The translations under genes were made by a program, and so were the position numbers. Source: Macrotis lagotis (Eukaryota > Chordata > Mammalia > Peramelemorphia > Peramelidae). Taken from it: a stretch of DNA of 64,000 nt. Positions 22,036 to 32,608 of this stretch are shown here, piece after piece (position 1 is the first letter of the stretch; each line of letters begins with the position of its first letter). The DNA lies in the NCBI RefSeq assembly GCF_037893015.1, contig NC_133658.1:176843579-176907578 (forward strand), read 5' to 3'. The notes beneath the pieces were generated by a model. The model worked only from the letters and a program-made list of their open reading frames with translations, was not told where the DNA came from and did no database searches.

Positions 22036-23244
22036 TGGGATTCAGGATCAAAGGGACATATACAAGAGAATTTTGCCCTCAGAGATAATATGAATAATGC
22101 CGATTATGTTAGTGCCAAGGGCTAAATTGAAGTCAATGAGAAATTGTGCTGGTTTTTATTTTTTATTTTCTTTAAAGAAGAAAGAGAAGTTGTCAAAGGA
22201 TTAACTTTCTCATTCCTTGGTTATTCTCCAGCAGGGATCTGGAGAAGGTTTGATGAAATGTCCTTTTGAAAAAGCTTTTTTAGTAACATTTCACTAAGCA
22301 AAACCAAAGGCAATTCCTAGAAGCCTTCCTTATGAAAAGAGACTATTTAAATTCCTCCAGGCCCCAATGAAAGATGGATGGCAGGAAGCAAATTCCCCCC
22401 CCCCCCAAAAAAAACCCTATGTGGTGCTTTGGGACTTCTGTTCAAATGAACTGCTAAAAAATAACTGCCCTTTTGATTTTGGAAAGATTTACTTTTTTTA
22501 AAATAACTATTCTTATGCAATTAAAATTCTATTATTTCCTCAGAACCTGGCAAAAATTGTTCAATACTATGTGTTCTGATAATCCCTCTGTGGTAGGCAG
22601 ACACAACTGAGGAATGCTGTATACTTAGCTGAGCTCATTCCTCTAATTCAGAAATGTTTAAGATTCCTGTTCAAGATTTCTTTTCCTGAGGGGAAAAAAA
22701 AAGATTTTAAACTTCAAAAAATAATTTCTAGCTTTGTTCCATGTTAAATTTTATTTGGCCTTGTTTCAGAAACATTTATTTTTCTTATTTGACTAGGTTT
22801 TTCCATAATCCAAATACTCTATTTGGCTACACACCTTTTCTTTGTTGTTAGCATTATTTCCTGCATGGTCCTGTCTAGTGAACACAGTTGTTATAAGTAG
22901 ACTTTCCCATGAAAAATCAAGCAAAATGACTTAAATGGGACAATAGATTTCTGCATCTCTAATAAAATATAATAGCAGAATAAGTCTGATTCTAGGAAAA
23001 ATTATAAAGTGGTACTCAGCAACTAGTCTTTCTCACCTGAAATTTTCTTCTCTCTTTCAGTCTCCCTTTCTCCCTTTACCCAGTTCTTCTCACAAGACTG
23101 AATTTATCCCATTTATGGTATAAAAATTGACCAGTTCTGCATCTCATCCCCTTAAGGAATCTGTGCTCTCTTCTAGAGAACTATCTTTATAGATAAAGCC
23201 TGAGCCTAAGGAATAAGTCTTATGGGAGCAATTTCAGGCACAAA
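22036..23244. other. Unassigned sequence
   Basis: I see no gene and no repeat family. A poly(C) run lies at about 22396-22406. The section 22150-22340 has no repeat signature and mixed composition; whether it is conserved cannot be told here. Confidence 0.4.
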
Positions 23245-23425
23245 AATGATAATAATATCCATCATTTTAAGGCACTCTAAAGTGCTATAAAAATATTAAA
23301 ATGTCTCATTTGATTCTCACAAGAACCCTATGAGGGAGGTGATATTAATATCTTCATTTTACAGATAAGGAAACTGTCTGAGAGTTCAAGTGACTTGCCA
23401 TGGACACAGAGCTTGATCACAGCAT
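23245..23425 (-). mobile_element. MIR-type SINE, antisense
   Basis: 'taaggcactctaaagtgcta', 'tttgattctcacaagaaccc', 'cttcattttacagataagga' and 'tgacttgccatggacacaga' are clear antisense MIR blocks. Confidence 0.85.
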
Positions 23426-23477
23426 CAGATATTTAGAGCTGAAAAAGAACCTTAAAAGAGAAGGGGAATGGGAAAAG

Positions 23478-23703
23478 TACTTACTAATGCTTTACAAATA
23501 TTATGTCATTTCATCCTTACAATCATTTTGCAAAGTAGATGCTATTTTTATCCCCATTTTAGAGTTGAGGAAAGTGAGGCAAATAGAGGTAAAGTAACTT
23601 ATTTTTGCAGGGTCACACATCTAATAAATGTCTGAGGTCAGGTTTTTAACTAAGAACTTTATAATTCCTGGTGCAGTGCTCTATCCACTTGACTGCCATC
23701 TTA
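23478..23703 (-). mobile_element. MIR/THER-type SINE, antisense
   Basis: A longer antisense copy runs from 'aatgctttacaaatattatg' through 'atccccattttagagttgag' and 'gggtcacacatctaataaat' to 'gctctatccacttgactgcc'. The tRNA-like head is still visible. Confidence 0.85.
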
Positions 23704-23704
23704 T

Positions 23705-23842
23705 TTTTAGAGACTTTCTAGTTCAGATAAGGAAATCAATACTCACTGACAAGTTTACACCTAGAGTCTGTAGCAGGCTTTGAACTCACATCTTTCTGAT
23801 TCCTAGCTCAGCACTTGATCCACTATTTCACCTAGAGTTATT
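23705..23842 (-). mobile_element. MIR-type SINE fragment, antisense
   Basis: 'cagataaggaaatcaatact', 'ggctttgaactcacatcttt' and 'cacttgatccactatttcac' follow directly on the previous copy, making a small cluster on one strand. Confidence 0.65.
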
Positions 23843-23899
23843 TTTTTCAGACCATCCATTAATTTCTTCTCAAATTGTACCATGTATGAAGCTTCTTAC

Positions 23900-24065
23900 T
23901 TGTTCTATGAAAGACTGTTTGACATGAGATCTAGGTTCAGATCTTGGCTCTGCTACTTATTAATTTTGTGGCTTTAGACAAAACCTTTCACCTTTCAGAC
24001 CCCCATTTTCCTCATTTGTTAAAAATGTGAGAATTAAAATGAATATCTCTGAGAGTGATAAAGGC
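23900..24065 (+). mobile_element. MIR-type SINE
   Basis: Seen: 'gagatctaggttcagatctt', 'tggctctgctacttattaat' and 'cccattttcctcatttgtta'. It is in the opposite orientation to the three copies to its left. Confidence 0.75.
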
Positions 24066-24599
24066 ACCACTTTCTTACATAGTGGTGAAAATAGATAAAA
24101 CAAGTCAGAAAGAGAGGGCAGAAATGGGGTCAGAGTTTTGGAGACAGCTGAAACCACTCTGACAAATGTGATGATCATAAACTAAGAAATGAGGACCAGA
24201 AGAGGCAAATTATGGCTCTGGACCAGATCTCAAAGGGACATCCTGAGTACATCATCACCATCTGCCCACATATATAGTTCCTTCTTCTGACCTCATCAGC
24301 TTCCATCCTTTTTTTAACATGGCCCTATTGGTGATGACTGCAATCTGTGTGTACAGGTGCAGCTGACAAAACCAATGAGCATATGAGAAGCCTATTATTT
24401 GGTTTGTTGGTTCCAGCTGCTACTTGAAGAGCCTCTAAACATGACCCTGCTTCTTAGATCCAAGGACTGTAGTGTTCAGTAAGAACCATTCCCTAATTTT
24501 TGCTCACCAAACTGGTCTGTCTGCTATTTTCCTAGCATTTCAAGGCTATGTCTTATTGGTGTATTCCTTTCACCACCTCTGCTTGCAATTAGTCCCAAT
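24066..24599. other. Unassigned sequence
   Basis: I see no named repeat or gene. Confidence 0.4.
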
Positions 24600-24680
24600 G
24601 GAATTGATTACAGATTCACTGAATTTCAGAATTGGAGGAAACCTCAGTGGTCATCTAGGCCAAATCATACTTCAAGAAGT
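24600..24680 (-). mobile_element. MIR3-like fragment, antisense
   Basis: 'actgaatttcagaattggag' and 'cctcagtggtcatctaggcc' match the start of the antisense MIR3-like type also seen at 59100. Confidence 0.55.
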
Positions 24681-24894
24681 TTTTGTTAAGGGACTGTCTT
24701 AGAAATACAAAGGTAAAATTAAAATCATTCCTGCCCTCAAAAGGATTAGATACTAACAAGAAAATTGTATGATTTACACAAAATAAATGAAAGTATATAT
24801 AATATTTTCCAAGAGGGAGGGAAATGAAAGATAGACTACTTCCAAAAAAATGAGGAGATGGAAAAGGGGTCTCAAAAAAAGAGGTTTAAAGGAG

Positions 24895-25180
24895 ACTAAT
24901 GATAAAATAAACATTTATTAAGTGCCTACTTATGTGCCAGGTACTCTGCTAAGCTCTGAGGGATATAAAAAGAGAGCCAAAAAGCCCCTACCTTCAAAGG
25001 GCTTACAGTCTAATGGGGAGACATTATGAAAACCAACAGTCTAAAGCAAGTTATATCAAGCATAAATAGAAAACTATTAACAGAAGAAAGGTACAACAAT
25101 TAAGAGTGGGGTTGGAAAAGGTATTCTGTAGATGGGATTTTAGTTGAGACTTAAAGGAAACCAGGGAAAGTTTTACAAGA
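24895..25180 (+). repeat. Old mid-repetitive element
   Basis: The best-kept copy in the window: 'aaacatttattaagtgccta', 'tgtgccaggtactctgctaa', 'cccctaccttcaaagggctt', 'acagtctaatggggagacat' and 'gatgggattttagttgagac'. A smaller related patch ('attcctgccctcaaaaggat') precedes it at about 24690-24780. Confidence 0.65.
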
Positions 25181-25209
25181 CTGAATATGCCATTTAAGAT
25201 GTTGAATGA

Positions 25210-25480
25210 GGGAGAATTCATTTCCTCTGGAAGGAAGGATTTCTCCTGAATTCACTTCCTCTGATTTTGGAGAACTTTCATTGTTAGTAGGTTTTTCCTG
25301 ACATCAAACCTGACTTTGCTTCATTGTTTCCATTGCTCCAAAATCTTCCTTCTTGGGCCCATCAGAAGAAATCTAATTTCTCAGACATGACAATCCATCA
25401 ATCATTTGAAGATTGATATCATAAATTATCCCTAATTTTCTCTAGGCTAAAAAGTCACCATTCTTTCAACTGGACCTCAG
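25210..25480 (-). mobile_element. CR1/L3-type LINE fragment, antisense
   Basis: The block order ('taggtttttcctgacatcaa', 'ttgggcccatcagaagaaat', 'catttgaagattgatatcat', 'cctaattttctctaggctaa' and 'caccattctttcaactggac') resembles the antisense 3' region of CR1/L3 elements. It is strongly diverged. A shorter relative lies at 3165. Confidence 0.6.
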
Positions 25481-25599
25481 AACTCAGGTATCTTTAGCAA
25501 CATGGATTGATTTATTCTTTTAGCTAGTTAAAAGTGGCCATTCCTTGTCTTATTTTTTTTCCTTACCTAGCCTGAATCACTGAAAGGATGACGCTTCAA

Positions 25600-25815
25600 A
25601 CTGAGACTTGTTTAAAAATTTAGCTTAAAAAGGCTAAGGTCTCCCACTGCATCCGAGTATATCTCCATCTGTCCTGATCTATACTTGGCCATTGGAAACA
25701 AATGATTTTGGAGGAGAAAGGAAAGCTGGTGACTCTGGATATCCTCAAGTTTCCACTTGATCCATTAGTAGTCATTTGGTTATCACAATGCCATCAATTT
25801 TTTTCCCTTGTCCAA
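25600..25815 (+). mobile_element. RTE-tailed SINE, diverged
   Basis: 'catctgtcctgatctatact', 'ttggccattggaaacaaatg', 'ttttggaggagaaaggaaag', 'ctggtgactctgga' and 'tatcacaatgccatcaattt' follow the order of the better copy at 25976. The final RTE-like tail is missing or worn. Confidence 0.7.
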
Positions 25816-25975
25816 CTCAGGGAAGCAAGAGTAAGCCTTGTATTAGAGACTCCTTTCTGATATGAAGGTTTGTGATTCAGTTTGGGGACTTCCCATTTAC
25901 ATGACTTATACCTTTGTCCAGGTGTGACTTACAGACTTAGAATTTGGCAAGCACAACAAACATTATTAAAGTTTT

Positions 25976-26260
25976 GAGCAACTAGGTGGCACAGTAGATA
26001 GAGCACTGGCCCTGGAGTCAGAAGGACCTGAGTTAAAAATCAGATCTTGGGCAAGTTATTTAACCCTGATTGTCTCCCGTCCAGGAACATCTCCAGTCAT
26101 CCTGATTCATATCTGGCCATTGGACCCAGATGGCTCTGGAGGAGAAAGTGAGACTGGTGATTTAGCACAGCAACCCTCACTCAAATCCAATTCATGTGCT
26201 TGTCATGGCATCACCTCCCTGATATAATGGTCTTCTTCAAGAATGAAGGATAAGCATTAT
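25976..26260 (+). mobile_element. RTE-tailed SINE, near full length
   Basis: The tRNA-derived head ('gcaactaggtggcacagtag', 'gatagagcactggccctgga') is joined to a distinct body ('gtcatcctgattcatatctg', 'ggctctggaggagaaagtga') and an RTE-like tail ('gtcatggcatcacctccctg', 'ggtcttcttcaagaatgaag'). It ends in an ATT/ATC microsatellite. The head is shared with the short SINE family and the tail with the LINE at 6395-6795, so the element is a head/tail mosaic. Confidence 0.85.
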
Positions 26261-26283
26261 CATTATCATCATCATCATCATTA
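26255..26283 (+). repeat. (ATT/ATC)n tail microsatellite
   Basis: Trinucleotide units follow the RTE-tailed SINE directly. RTE-type elements commonly end in short tandem repeats instead of poly(A). Confidence 0.8.
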
Positions 26284-26294
26284 AACATTTTACT

Positions 26295-26360
26295 CTGTGT
26301 CATAGAACACAAAAAAGCAAAAAGACAGATACTGCCCTTAAAGAGTTGAAATTTCAAGGG
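26295..26360 (+). repeat. Old mid-repetitive element fragment
   Basis: 'acacaaaaaagcaaaaagac' and 'actgcccttaaagagttgaa' resemble the same ancient repeat as at 24895. Confidence 0.4.
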
Positions 26361-27033
26361 GGTGAATTCATGTATAAAAGGAAGCAGAGAGAGGGTAGCT
26401 TTGTGGGAACATTATAAAGTCCTAAGAGACAAAAGCACACTTGAGAGGGAAATGAAAGATGTACTACTTAGGTCCTTATTCTAAAGGGAGGAAGCTGTTA
26501 GAAAGGAGGAGTCAGAGTAGAGTGACATCCAAGAATAAGAAGGTTCCAGATATAGAGGGAATTTCCAGGATGAGAAGGCAGCAGGCTACTACTGGCAAAA
26601 TCCTGAGAGTCAGAAGCATAACTAAGAAGGGAATAAAAACTGGTCAGCCTTAGCTCCTCCCCAAAATGGAGTCTTTGGAAAGAACTCATCAATGGGGGGA
26701 AGGAAAACAATGATTCCTCATGAAAAGACCAGAGAGGTAGATAATTCTGGCCCCCAGGTGTGTCACATTTAATCACTCCCCTGGGGTTCTGTAGTGCCCT
26801 TAAGGGATTGGGTATGTCTGATTTCTGACAGTTTTTCAAGCTCCCATCTCAACAGAGAATAATCACACCAAGTTCCAGGCTCAGTCACCCTAAGCTAGAA
26901 TTCAGAACCTCTGGGTTTCCCCATGGGGTCTACTGGCCTAGAAACCACGTTTCAAAATCACCATGACTCCTGGGTCAAGGACTTTATTGTCTATGCCTGA
27001 AAAAAGACAACTGAAACAGATCAAAACCCCATG
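26361..27033. other. Unassigned sequence
   Basis: Slightly richer in GC than its surroundings. No family or gene is recognised. A 113-codon reverse frame at 26498-26839 overlaps a 64-codon + frame; neither resembles a protein I know. Confidence 0.4.
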
Positions 27034-27039
27034 GCTAAA

Positions 27040-27055
27040 ATATGTGTGTATGTGT

Positions 27056-27088
<33 letters not shown>

Positions 27089-27096
27089 TATATAAT
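27040..27096 (+). repeat. Compound TG/TACA/TA microsatellite
   Basis: A run of 'tg', then tacatacata units, then tatata. Next to the antisense L1 3' end. Confidence 0.9.
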
Positions 27097-27114
27097 TTTG
27101 TAATGACTATTTTT

Positions 27115-27900
27115 TGAGGTAACTATTTTAAAATATTTTTATTTATTTTCTCAAATATTTCCCAATTACATGTAAAAAGTTTTTAATATTCGTTTTTGTT
27201 TTAGTGGGTGAACAAGTCTTCTATTTTATTTCTTCAGTTACATGATAGTTTTCAACATTTATCCATTTGTAAACTTTTAAGTTTCATATATTTCTATCTC
27301 CCCTCTCCTGGCAGCAAAGTTGCACATGGATAATCGTGTTTAATTTATTTCCATATTAGTCATGTTGTGAAAGAGAAAGTAGAATTGGGGGGGTGGCAGG
27401 GGAAACCATGAGAAAGAAAGAAAAAAACAAAAGAAATTTTAAAAAGAGAACATAATATGCTTTTCTCTGAATTCAGGCTCCATAGTTTTTAAGGTTATTT
27501 TTTCCTTGGATGTGGATGTCATTTTCCATTACAGGTCTCTCAGGATTGTCCTTGATCACTGAATTACTAAGAGAAGCTGTATCCAACATAGTTATCATTA
27601 ATGTGTACCATGTTCTCTTGGCCCTGCTCACTTCACTCAGCATCAGCTCATGCAAGTCTTTCCAGGCTTTTCTAAAGTCCAGTCACTCGTGATTTCTTAT
27701 TGAACAATAAATAGTACTCTATAACATTCACATACCATAACTTGTTCAGCTCTCCCCCAATTGATAGACATTCTTTCAATTTCTAACTATTTACCATTAC
27801 AAAAAGAACTGATAAATAAATGTTTGTATATTTGAGTCTTTTTTTTTCTTTTTTCAAGATCTCTTTGGGATACAGACATAGTGGTGGTATATCTTGAGGC
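27115..27900 (-). mobile_element. Two abutting antisense L1 3' ends
   Basis: Reading the reverse strand, two different L1 3' termini can be seen. One ends near 27125 ('acatgtaattgggaaatatt'). The other ends near 27215-27250 ('acatgtaactgaagaaata'). To the right, 27250-27840 is L1 3' UTR matching the pattern at 5820-6335: antisense 'ctctcaggattgtccttgat', 'tgttctcttggccctgctca' and 'aagtctttccaggcttttct'. The closely spaced ends suggest one insertion in or beside another. Confidence 0.75.
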
Positions 27901-28440
27901 TTTAGAAGTTGAGGAAAGGAGAAGGCAGTTTTTCCTCTCACCCAGGTGAGTGCATGCTATAAGACCATCACCTCTATATACCATGAGAAAAGGAGTATGA
28001 TTGTCCCAGACTGGAAGTTTTAAAGATTCAGCCAATACAGAGAGGCTACTCCTACCTACATGGCAAGGAGATGCAGAATGTTTTCTATGAGGAGCAAGTC
28101 CCTGCTATCTCCTGGGTACCTCCATCTTAGACCATCTGAACCTATACAAAGTCCTGTTTTATTTGAAATGTAAACATAGGAGTCACAAGCAACATAAAAA
28201 GACAGATAGGGTCAAACAATCATAAGAAAATAAAGGATAAACTGTTTATATTCTACTATGGGGAGATATACACATGTCTCTTCATAACCCTGTGATCTTC
28301 TAATAGAGGAAGTCTAATGAAAGAGGAGCATTTTTTTAATGTTTTGATGATCATAAGAGAAGAAAGACAATGAAGTGGGGAAAAGTAAGGAAACAGAAAA
28401 CATCTCATATATTTTGAGAGCACATATAAAAATAAAAGAC
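27901..28440. other. Unassigned sequence
   Basis: I see no named repeat or gene. Confidence 0.35.
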
Positions 28441-28899
28441 TATATTATTAGGAGGAAGAAATGAGGGAACAGGCAACATTTGAATATTATTTTCATCTGA
28501 ATATGTCAAAAGGAAAGCAAACATACACAACTGGATTCAAAAATTTTTTCATTCAAATAATAGTGAAAGGGGGAGAAAGGAAAAGAAGGAATAAAAGGAA
28601 AGGTAGCTATTGGAAGAGATTAATCCCAAGCAAAATAAACTTTAACTGTGGAGATTGGATCATGGAAAAGAGGTCAAAAGAAAAGAAAGATCAGAGGATG
28701 TGCTTTGTCTCTGAGTAAGGGAAGGAAAAGGACAGAGGACCAGAAGCAGATGTCATCAAAACTCGAACACTGATGCTGAGCATATTCTTCCCTCTGCTCT
28801 CCTCTATGAGGATTGAGTGGGAAACAAAGGAAAAGGAAAAGGAATTTAAAAGATGGGATGTAGGAAAATACAAAATTGACATAATTGTGCATGTGAATG
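28441..28899 (+). other. Purine-rich segment before a decayed L1 ORF2
   Basis: Strongly A/G-rich on the + strand, as in the spacer between ORF1 and ORF2 of the L1 at 40.8-41.1 kb and 45.3-45.6 kb. It lies just upstream of an ORF2 relic, so it may be that spacer from an older L1. Direct similarity is weak. Confidence 0.35.
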
Positions 28900-29960
28900 G
28901 ATAATCTTATCCATAAAATGGAAAGAAAAAAATAGACTGGATTAGAAAACAGAAACCAGAAAAATGTTATTCATGAGAAACATATTTGAAGCATAGTTAC
29001 ACAGTTTTAAAAGGGTTTATGGGAGCTTGAGAATGCTTCAACTGAAGTAAAAAATGTCATGCTGATTCAATATTAGTAAAACTATAAATATAATTGACCA
29101 TACTTAAAATAAGAACAATAAAAATCATGTGATTTTACCAATAAATGCTAAAAAAAGTTTTTGACTAGATTTAACACCCATTCTCATCGAAAAAACACTA
29201 AAAAGCATAGAAATAAATGGATCTTTTCTTATTACAAGTAGTATCTGTCTAAACCAACAACTGGCATCATCTGCAATGGGGAGAAATGAGAGACTTTTCC
29301 AATAAGATCAGGGGGTAAAGTAAGGATGTCCATATCTTCATTACCATTTAATATGATGTAAAAAATACAATAAAAAAAAGAAAAAGAAATTGAAGGATTG
29401 GAAACTAAATGATTATTCTGGGAAAATTATATGATCATTTATTTAGAGAACCCAGAAACTGAAGTAAAAAATCAATAGAAACAATTTAACAACTTCAACA
29501 AACGTAGAGACATTACTATTTCTGAATATTACCGACAGAATCCAGCAGGTATCAATAGAAAAAGAAATTTCATTTAACATTTAGAAAATTTAAAATACTT
29601 GGCAGTATAGTTAACAACACACAAACAATAATTAGAATAGAACTACAAAACATTCTTTGCACAAGTAAGGATAGCTCTAAATAATTGGAGAAGTAAAAGT
29701 TATTCATGATTCAGTTGAGTTGATCTAATAAAAATGACAATACTACCTAAATTAACTTACATACGTGTTGTCATTCAACCAAATTTCCAAATGATTAGAC
29801 ATTATATAAATATTTATTCCTTTCTTTCATTATATATAACTATGGGAAAGGATTGATGGCTAAATAAGGAATAGAGAAGATCACAGATGATAAACTGGAC
29901 ATTAAAATTGAAATGTTTTTACACAAATAAAACCAGTATAGTATCAACAGTTTTTGATAT
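28900..29960 (+). mobile_element. Decayed L1 ORF2 with internal deletion
   Basis: At 28930-29010 the translation resembles the L1 endonuclease 'CCLQETHLK' region. At 29060 it jumps to the reverse-transcriptase 'FNIRKT' region. Motif A ('ttttgac' after 'ataaatgctaaaaaaag'), motif B ('aagatcagggggtaaagtaagg') and the following 'YLENP'-like stretch can be followed to about 29760. The sequence between endonuclease and RT, over 1 kb, is missing. It carries many stops and is an old copy. Confidence 0.75.
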
Positions 29961-30329
29961 CTTCATAACTACTTTTCACATTTTTATTTTTAATTTCCCC
30001 CTTTGTAAGGTTTCTTGAAAATTAGTAGAATTGTATGATCTCTGGCACTGGCTTCCTCTGTATATATTTAGTCAGGTATAACCTTTCTTACTAACTTAAT
30101 TTTCTTGAATACCATTTTCGCTTTCTATATATATAGCCAAGAGTTAATTAGGGAACCCTTGATCAATCTCACCCTCCCAAAATTGTATCTCAAGTAAAAG
30201 ACGCTATGAAGCATTTGGGTTTTGCCACTTTCAGAGTGAGCAGGCACATCCACAGCTTCTAAAGGGCTTGAAGACTTGAATAGCAAACTCTATGAGGTTT
30301 CAGTTAGACCATCCTGCTTTTTGTTCCTC

Positions 30330-30640
30330 CAAGTAGAAATTCCATTTTTCACCTCTGTGCATTTGCCCAGGCTCTGTCTCCTCTTCCTCTTGGGCTTCCT
30401 AGTTTCCTTTAAAAGCTATCAAAGGTGTGAATGTATATAGGAAGCCTTTCCTGAACTTCCTAATTATTTGTGCTTTCTCCCTCCTTATACTATCTTATAT
30501 TTATTTATCTGTGTACACATTCTATCTTCCCATTGAGTCTAAGTTTCAAGTTAGGAATTGTTTCCTTTTTCTTTGTATTCCCAGTTTCTAGTCCCCTACT
30601 GAATAGGGACTTCATAAAGTTTGTTGATTGGAATTAAATT
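30330..30640 (+). mobile_element. L2 LINE, end of ORF and 3' UTR
   Basis: Pyrimidine-rich left part ('gtctcctcttcctcttgggc', 'ttcctttaaaagctatcaaa', 'ggaagcctttcctgaacttc') with the typical L2 ORF end. Then come 'actatcttatatttatttat', 'gtattcccagtttctagtcc' and 'tttgttgattgg'. This is the longest L2 piece in the window. Confidence 0.7.
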
Positions 30641-30813
30641 CTAATTTCATAATAGTTTGTTATGGTATACTATCATAACATTGACAAAATGGGTACAGAT
30701 ATGTTATATTGATCCTCAGACTTTTGACTTGCCATAATAGCTCCCTTGGAAAATCAAGAATTCCTAAGACTTTCTAGTATTTTTTCTATAAAGTTATCAA
30801 GATAAATGTAATT

Positions 30814-30814
30814 T

Positions 30815-30850
<36 letters not shown>

Positions 30851-30964
30851 TTTCTTTCTTTCTTTCCTTCCTTCTTTCTTTCTTTCTTTCTTTCTTTCCT
30901 TCCTTCCTTCCTTCCTTCCTTCCTTCCTTCCTTCCTTCCTTCCTTCCTTCCTTCCTTCCTTCCT

Positions 30965-31036
<72 letters not shown>

Positions 31037-31038
31037 TC
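30814..31038 (+). repeat. Long (CTTT)n/(CCTT)n microsatellite
   Basis: About 225 bp of almost pure pyrimidine in blocks: cttt units, then a long cctt block (about 30897-30965), then cttt again to 31038. The 84-codon reverse frame (KERKKERK...) is an artefact. Strand asymmetry is extreme. Confidence 0.97.
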
Positions 31039-31146
31039 ATGTTGCCTTAAAAAAGAGGATCTGACTTGGTCAAAGAAGAATATAACATATGTTTTAGCCT
31101 GAGACTAAGACAGATGTCCAGAAAAAATTTAAAAGCAAGCCATAGG

Positions 31147-31277
31147 GGGTGGCTAGGTGGCTCCCTGGAGTCAGAAGGACCTGAGTTCAAATGTGGCCTC
31201 AGACACTTAATAACTACCTAGCTGTATGACCTTGGGCAAGTCACTTAACCCCATTGCCTTGCAAAAACAAAAAAAAT
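31147..31277 (+). mobile_element. Short marsupial SINE with internal head deletion
   Basis: The copy lacks about 20 bases of the tRNA-like head: 'ggtggctaggtggc' is joined directly to 'tccctggagtcagaagg', which removes part of the A-box region. It ends 'gccttgcaaaaac' plus poly(A). A likely imperfect TSD, aagYcatagg, lies on both sides. Confidence 0.88.
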
Positions 31278-31640
31278 CTCAAGTCATAGGCTAAGACCCT
31301 CAGACTGAAAATGTAGTTCAAAAATATGTAAGCTAGAAATGCTCATCTGTAGGAGTTATTTTGAAATCTACTAGAATATCTTATGCCAGCGTTCAGAAGG
31401 ATTTAAAACTGGAAAAAGTGCATTTTGTTGAATAGGAAGAAGAATCCAATCATTTATATCACTTATAATAATAGTGATAATAGTGCTATTATTTTTGTTA
31501 TCAAATGTAAAATTAGCATGAAATACTCCTGCTGAGTCCTCTGGGAATGGGTTCCTTATAAAATCTTTCCTAAAATGACAACATCTGTAGTAATCCTGGC
31601 CTGTGAATCATTTTGCCTTGTTATTGTTGTTCATTGTTGG
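31278..31640. other. Unassigned sequence
   Basis: No gene or repeat is recognised. Confidence 0.35.
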
Positions 31641-31700
31641 TGGTGGTGGTATAAGTGAGTTGTGTGTGTGTATGTGTGTGTATAAGAGAAAGAGAGATCA
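31640..31700 (+). repeat. GGT and TG microsatellites
   Basis: A few 'ggt' units followed by tgtgtg units and an aga-rich run. Short. Confidence 0.8.
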
Positions 31701-31879
31701 GTAAAGGGAGAAGTCAGGGAGACATGGAGAAAGAGAAAGAAGAAAGGAAGAGCAACAGAGACAGAGATTTTGGAGATCCCTTAAAGGAAATCTCTTTACT
31801 TGCCCTCTTCATTTAACAAGTCCTCAGGTCTGAAAATTGCTGGAAAAGTTTGGTACAGATCATACACCCATTAATTCTA

Positions 31880-32004
31880 TTTTTTTTATTTTGCTTTTGC
31901 AAGACAGTGGCATTAAGTAACTCACCTTAGGTCACACAGATAATTATTAGTGTTTGAAGTCAAATTTGAACTCAGGTCCTCCAGGGCACCACCCAGCTGC
32001 CCCT
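31880..32004 (-). mobile_element. Short tRNA-derived marsupial SINE, antisense, diverged
   Basis: The reverse strand shows 'ggggcagctgggtggtgccc', with part of the head lost between it and 'ggaggacctgagttcaaatt'. It ends near the T run at 31880. Possible imperfect TSD 'ccattaaYtct' at both ends. Confidence 0.82.
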
Positions 32005-32368
32005 ATCCATTAACTCTGATTTACATCTGACAACTAAAGGAAAGCAAGAATGATTTCTGGGAAGTGAATTCAAACTCTAATCTCAGTTCTGAGACCTTCA
32101 TTTAATGGGACACAAGACATCCACCTAAATTGTGGAATGTGGACAAATTCATTACTGAACTGGCTTACTCCCTCTGTTCTACACTCACCCTTGCAGGTTG
32201 AAGACTATCACATACTTACATTCAGATTCTCTTGGGGTCCTAAAGGTAGCACTATCATGGAGTACTACAGTTCTCTCCTTTTTGCCACCTTATCACTCCC
32301 TCACCAATGTATATTTGTACATTGTTCCATTTGTTCAAAACTAGCTAGCTACTCATGATGTTATATTT

Positions 32369-32608
32369 AGAGGCAGTGGGATGGTGCAGTGGATAGATCA
32401 CCAGATACAGAGTCAGCAGATTCGAATTTAAATCCATCTTCAGACACTCTCTGTGCAACCCTGGGCAAGTCATTTAATTGCTTTCAGCCTCAGTAAGTAA
32501 TAAAGGAACCTATCTTGCAGGGTTATAATGAAGATCAAATGAAATCATATTTATAAAGCATTTTATAGACCTTAAAATACTATATGAATGCTAAGTATTA
32601 TTATTCAG
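32369..32608 (+). mobile_element. Full-length MIR/THER-type SINE
   Basis: The tRNA-like head ('ggtgcagtggatagatcacc') is joined to the core ('ctgggcaagtcatttaattg') and a MIR-like tail ('tcttgcagggttataatgaa', 'aaagcattttatagacctta', 'atgaatgctaagtattatta'). It is one of the most complete copies of this type here. Confidence 0.85.

Noticed and set aside
26498..26839. 113-codon reverse frame
   Set aside because: Overlaps another frame, has no recognisable motif, and lies in slightly GC-richer DNA where long chance frames are expected.
30786..31040. 84-codon reverse frame rich in Lys and Glu
   Set aside because: Translation of the long CTTT/CCTT microsatellite.
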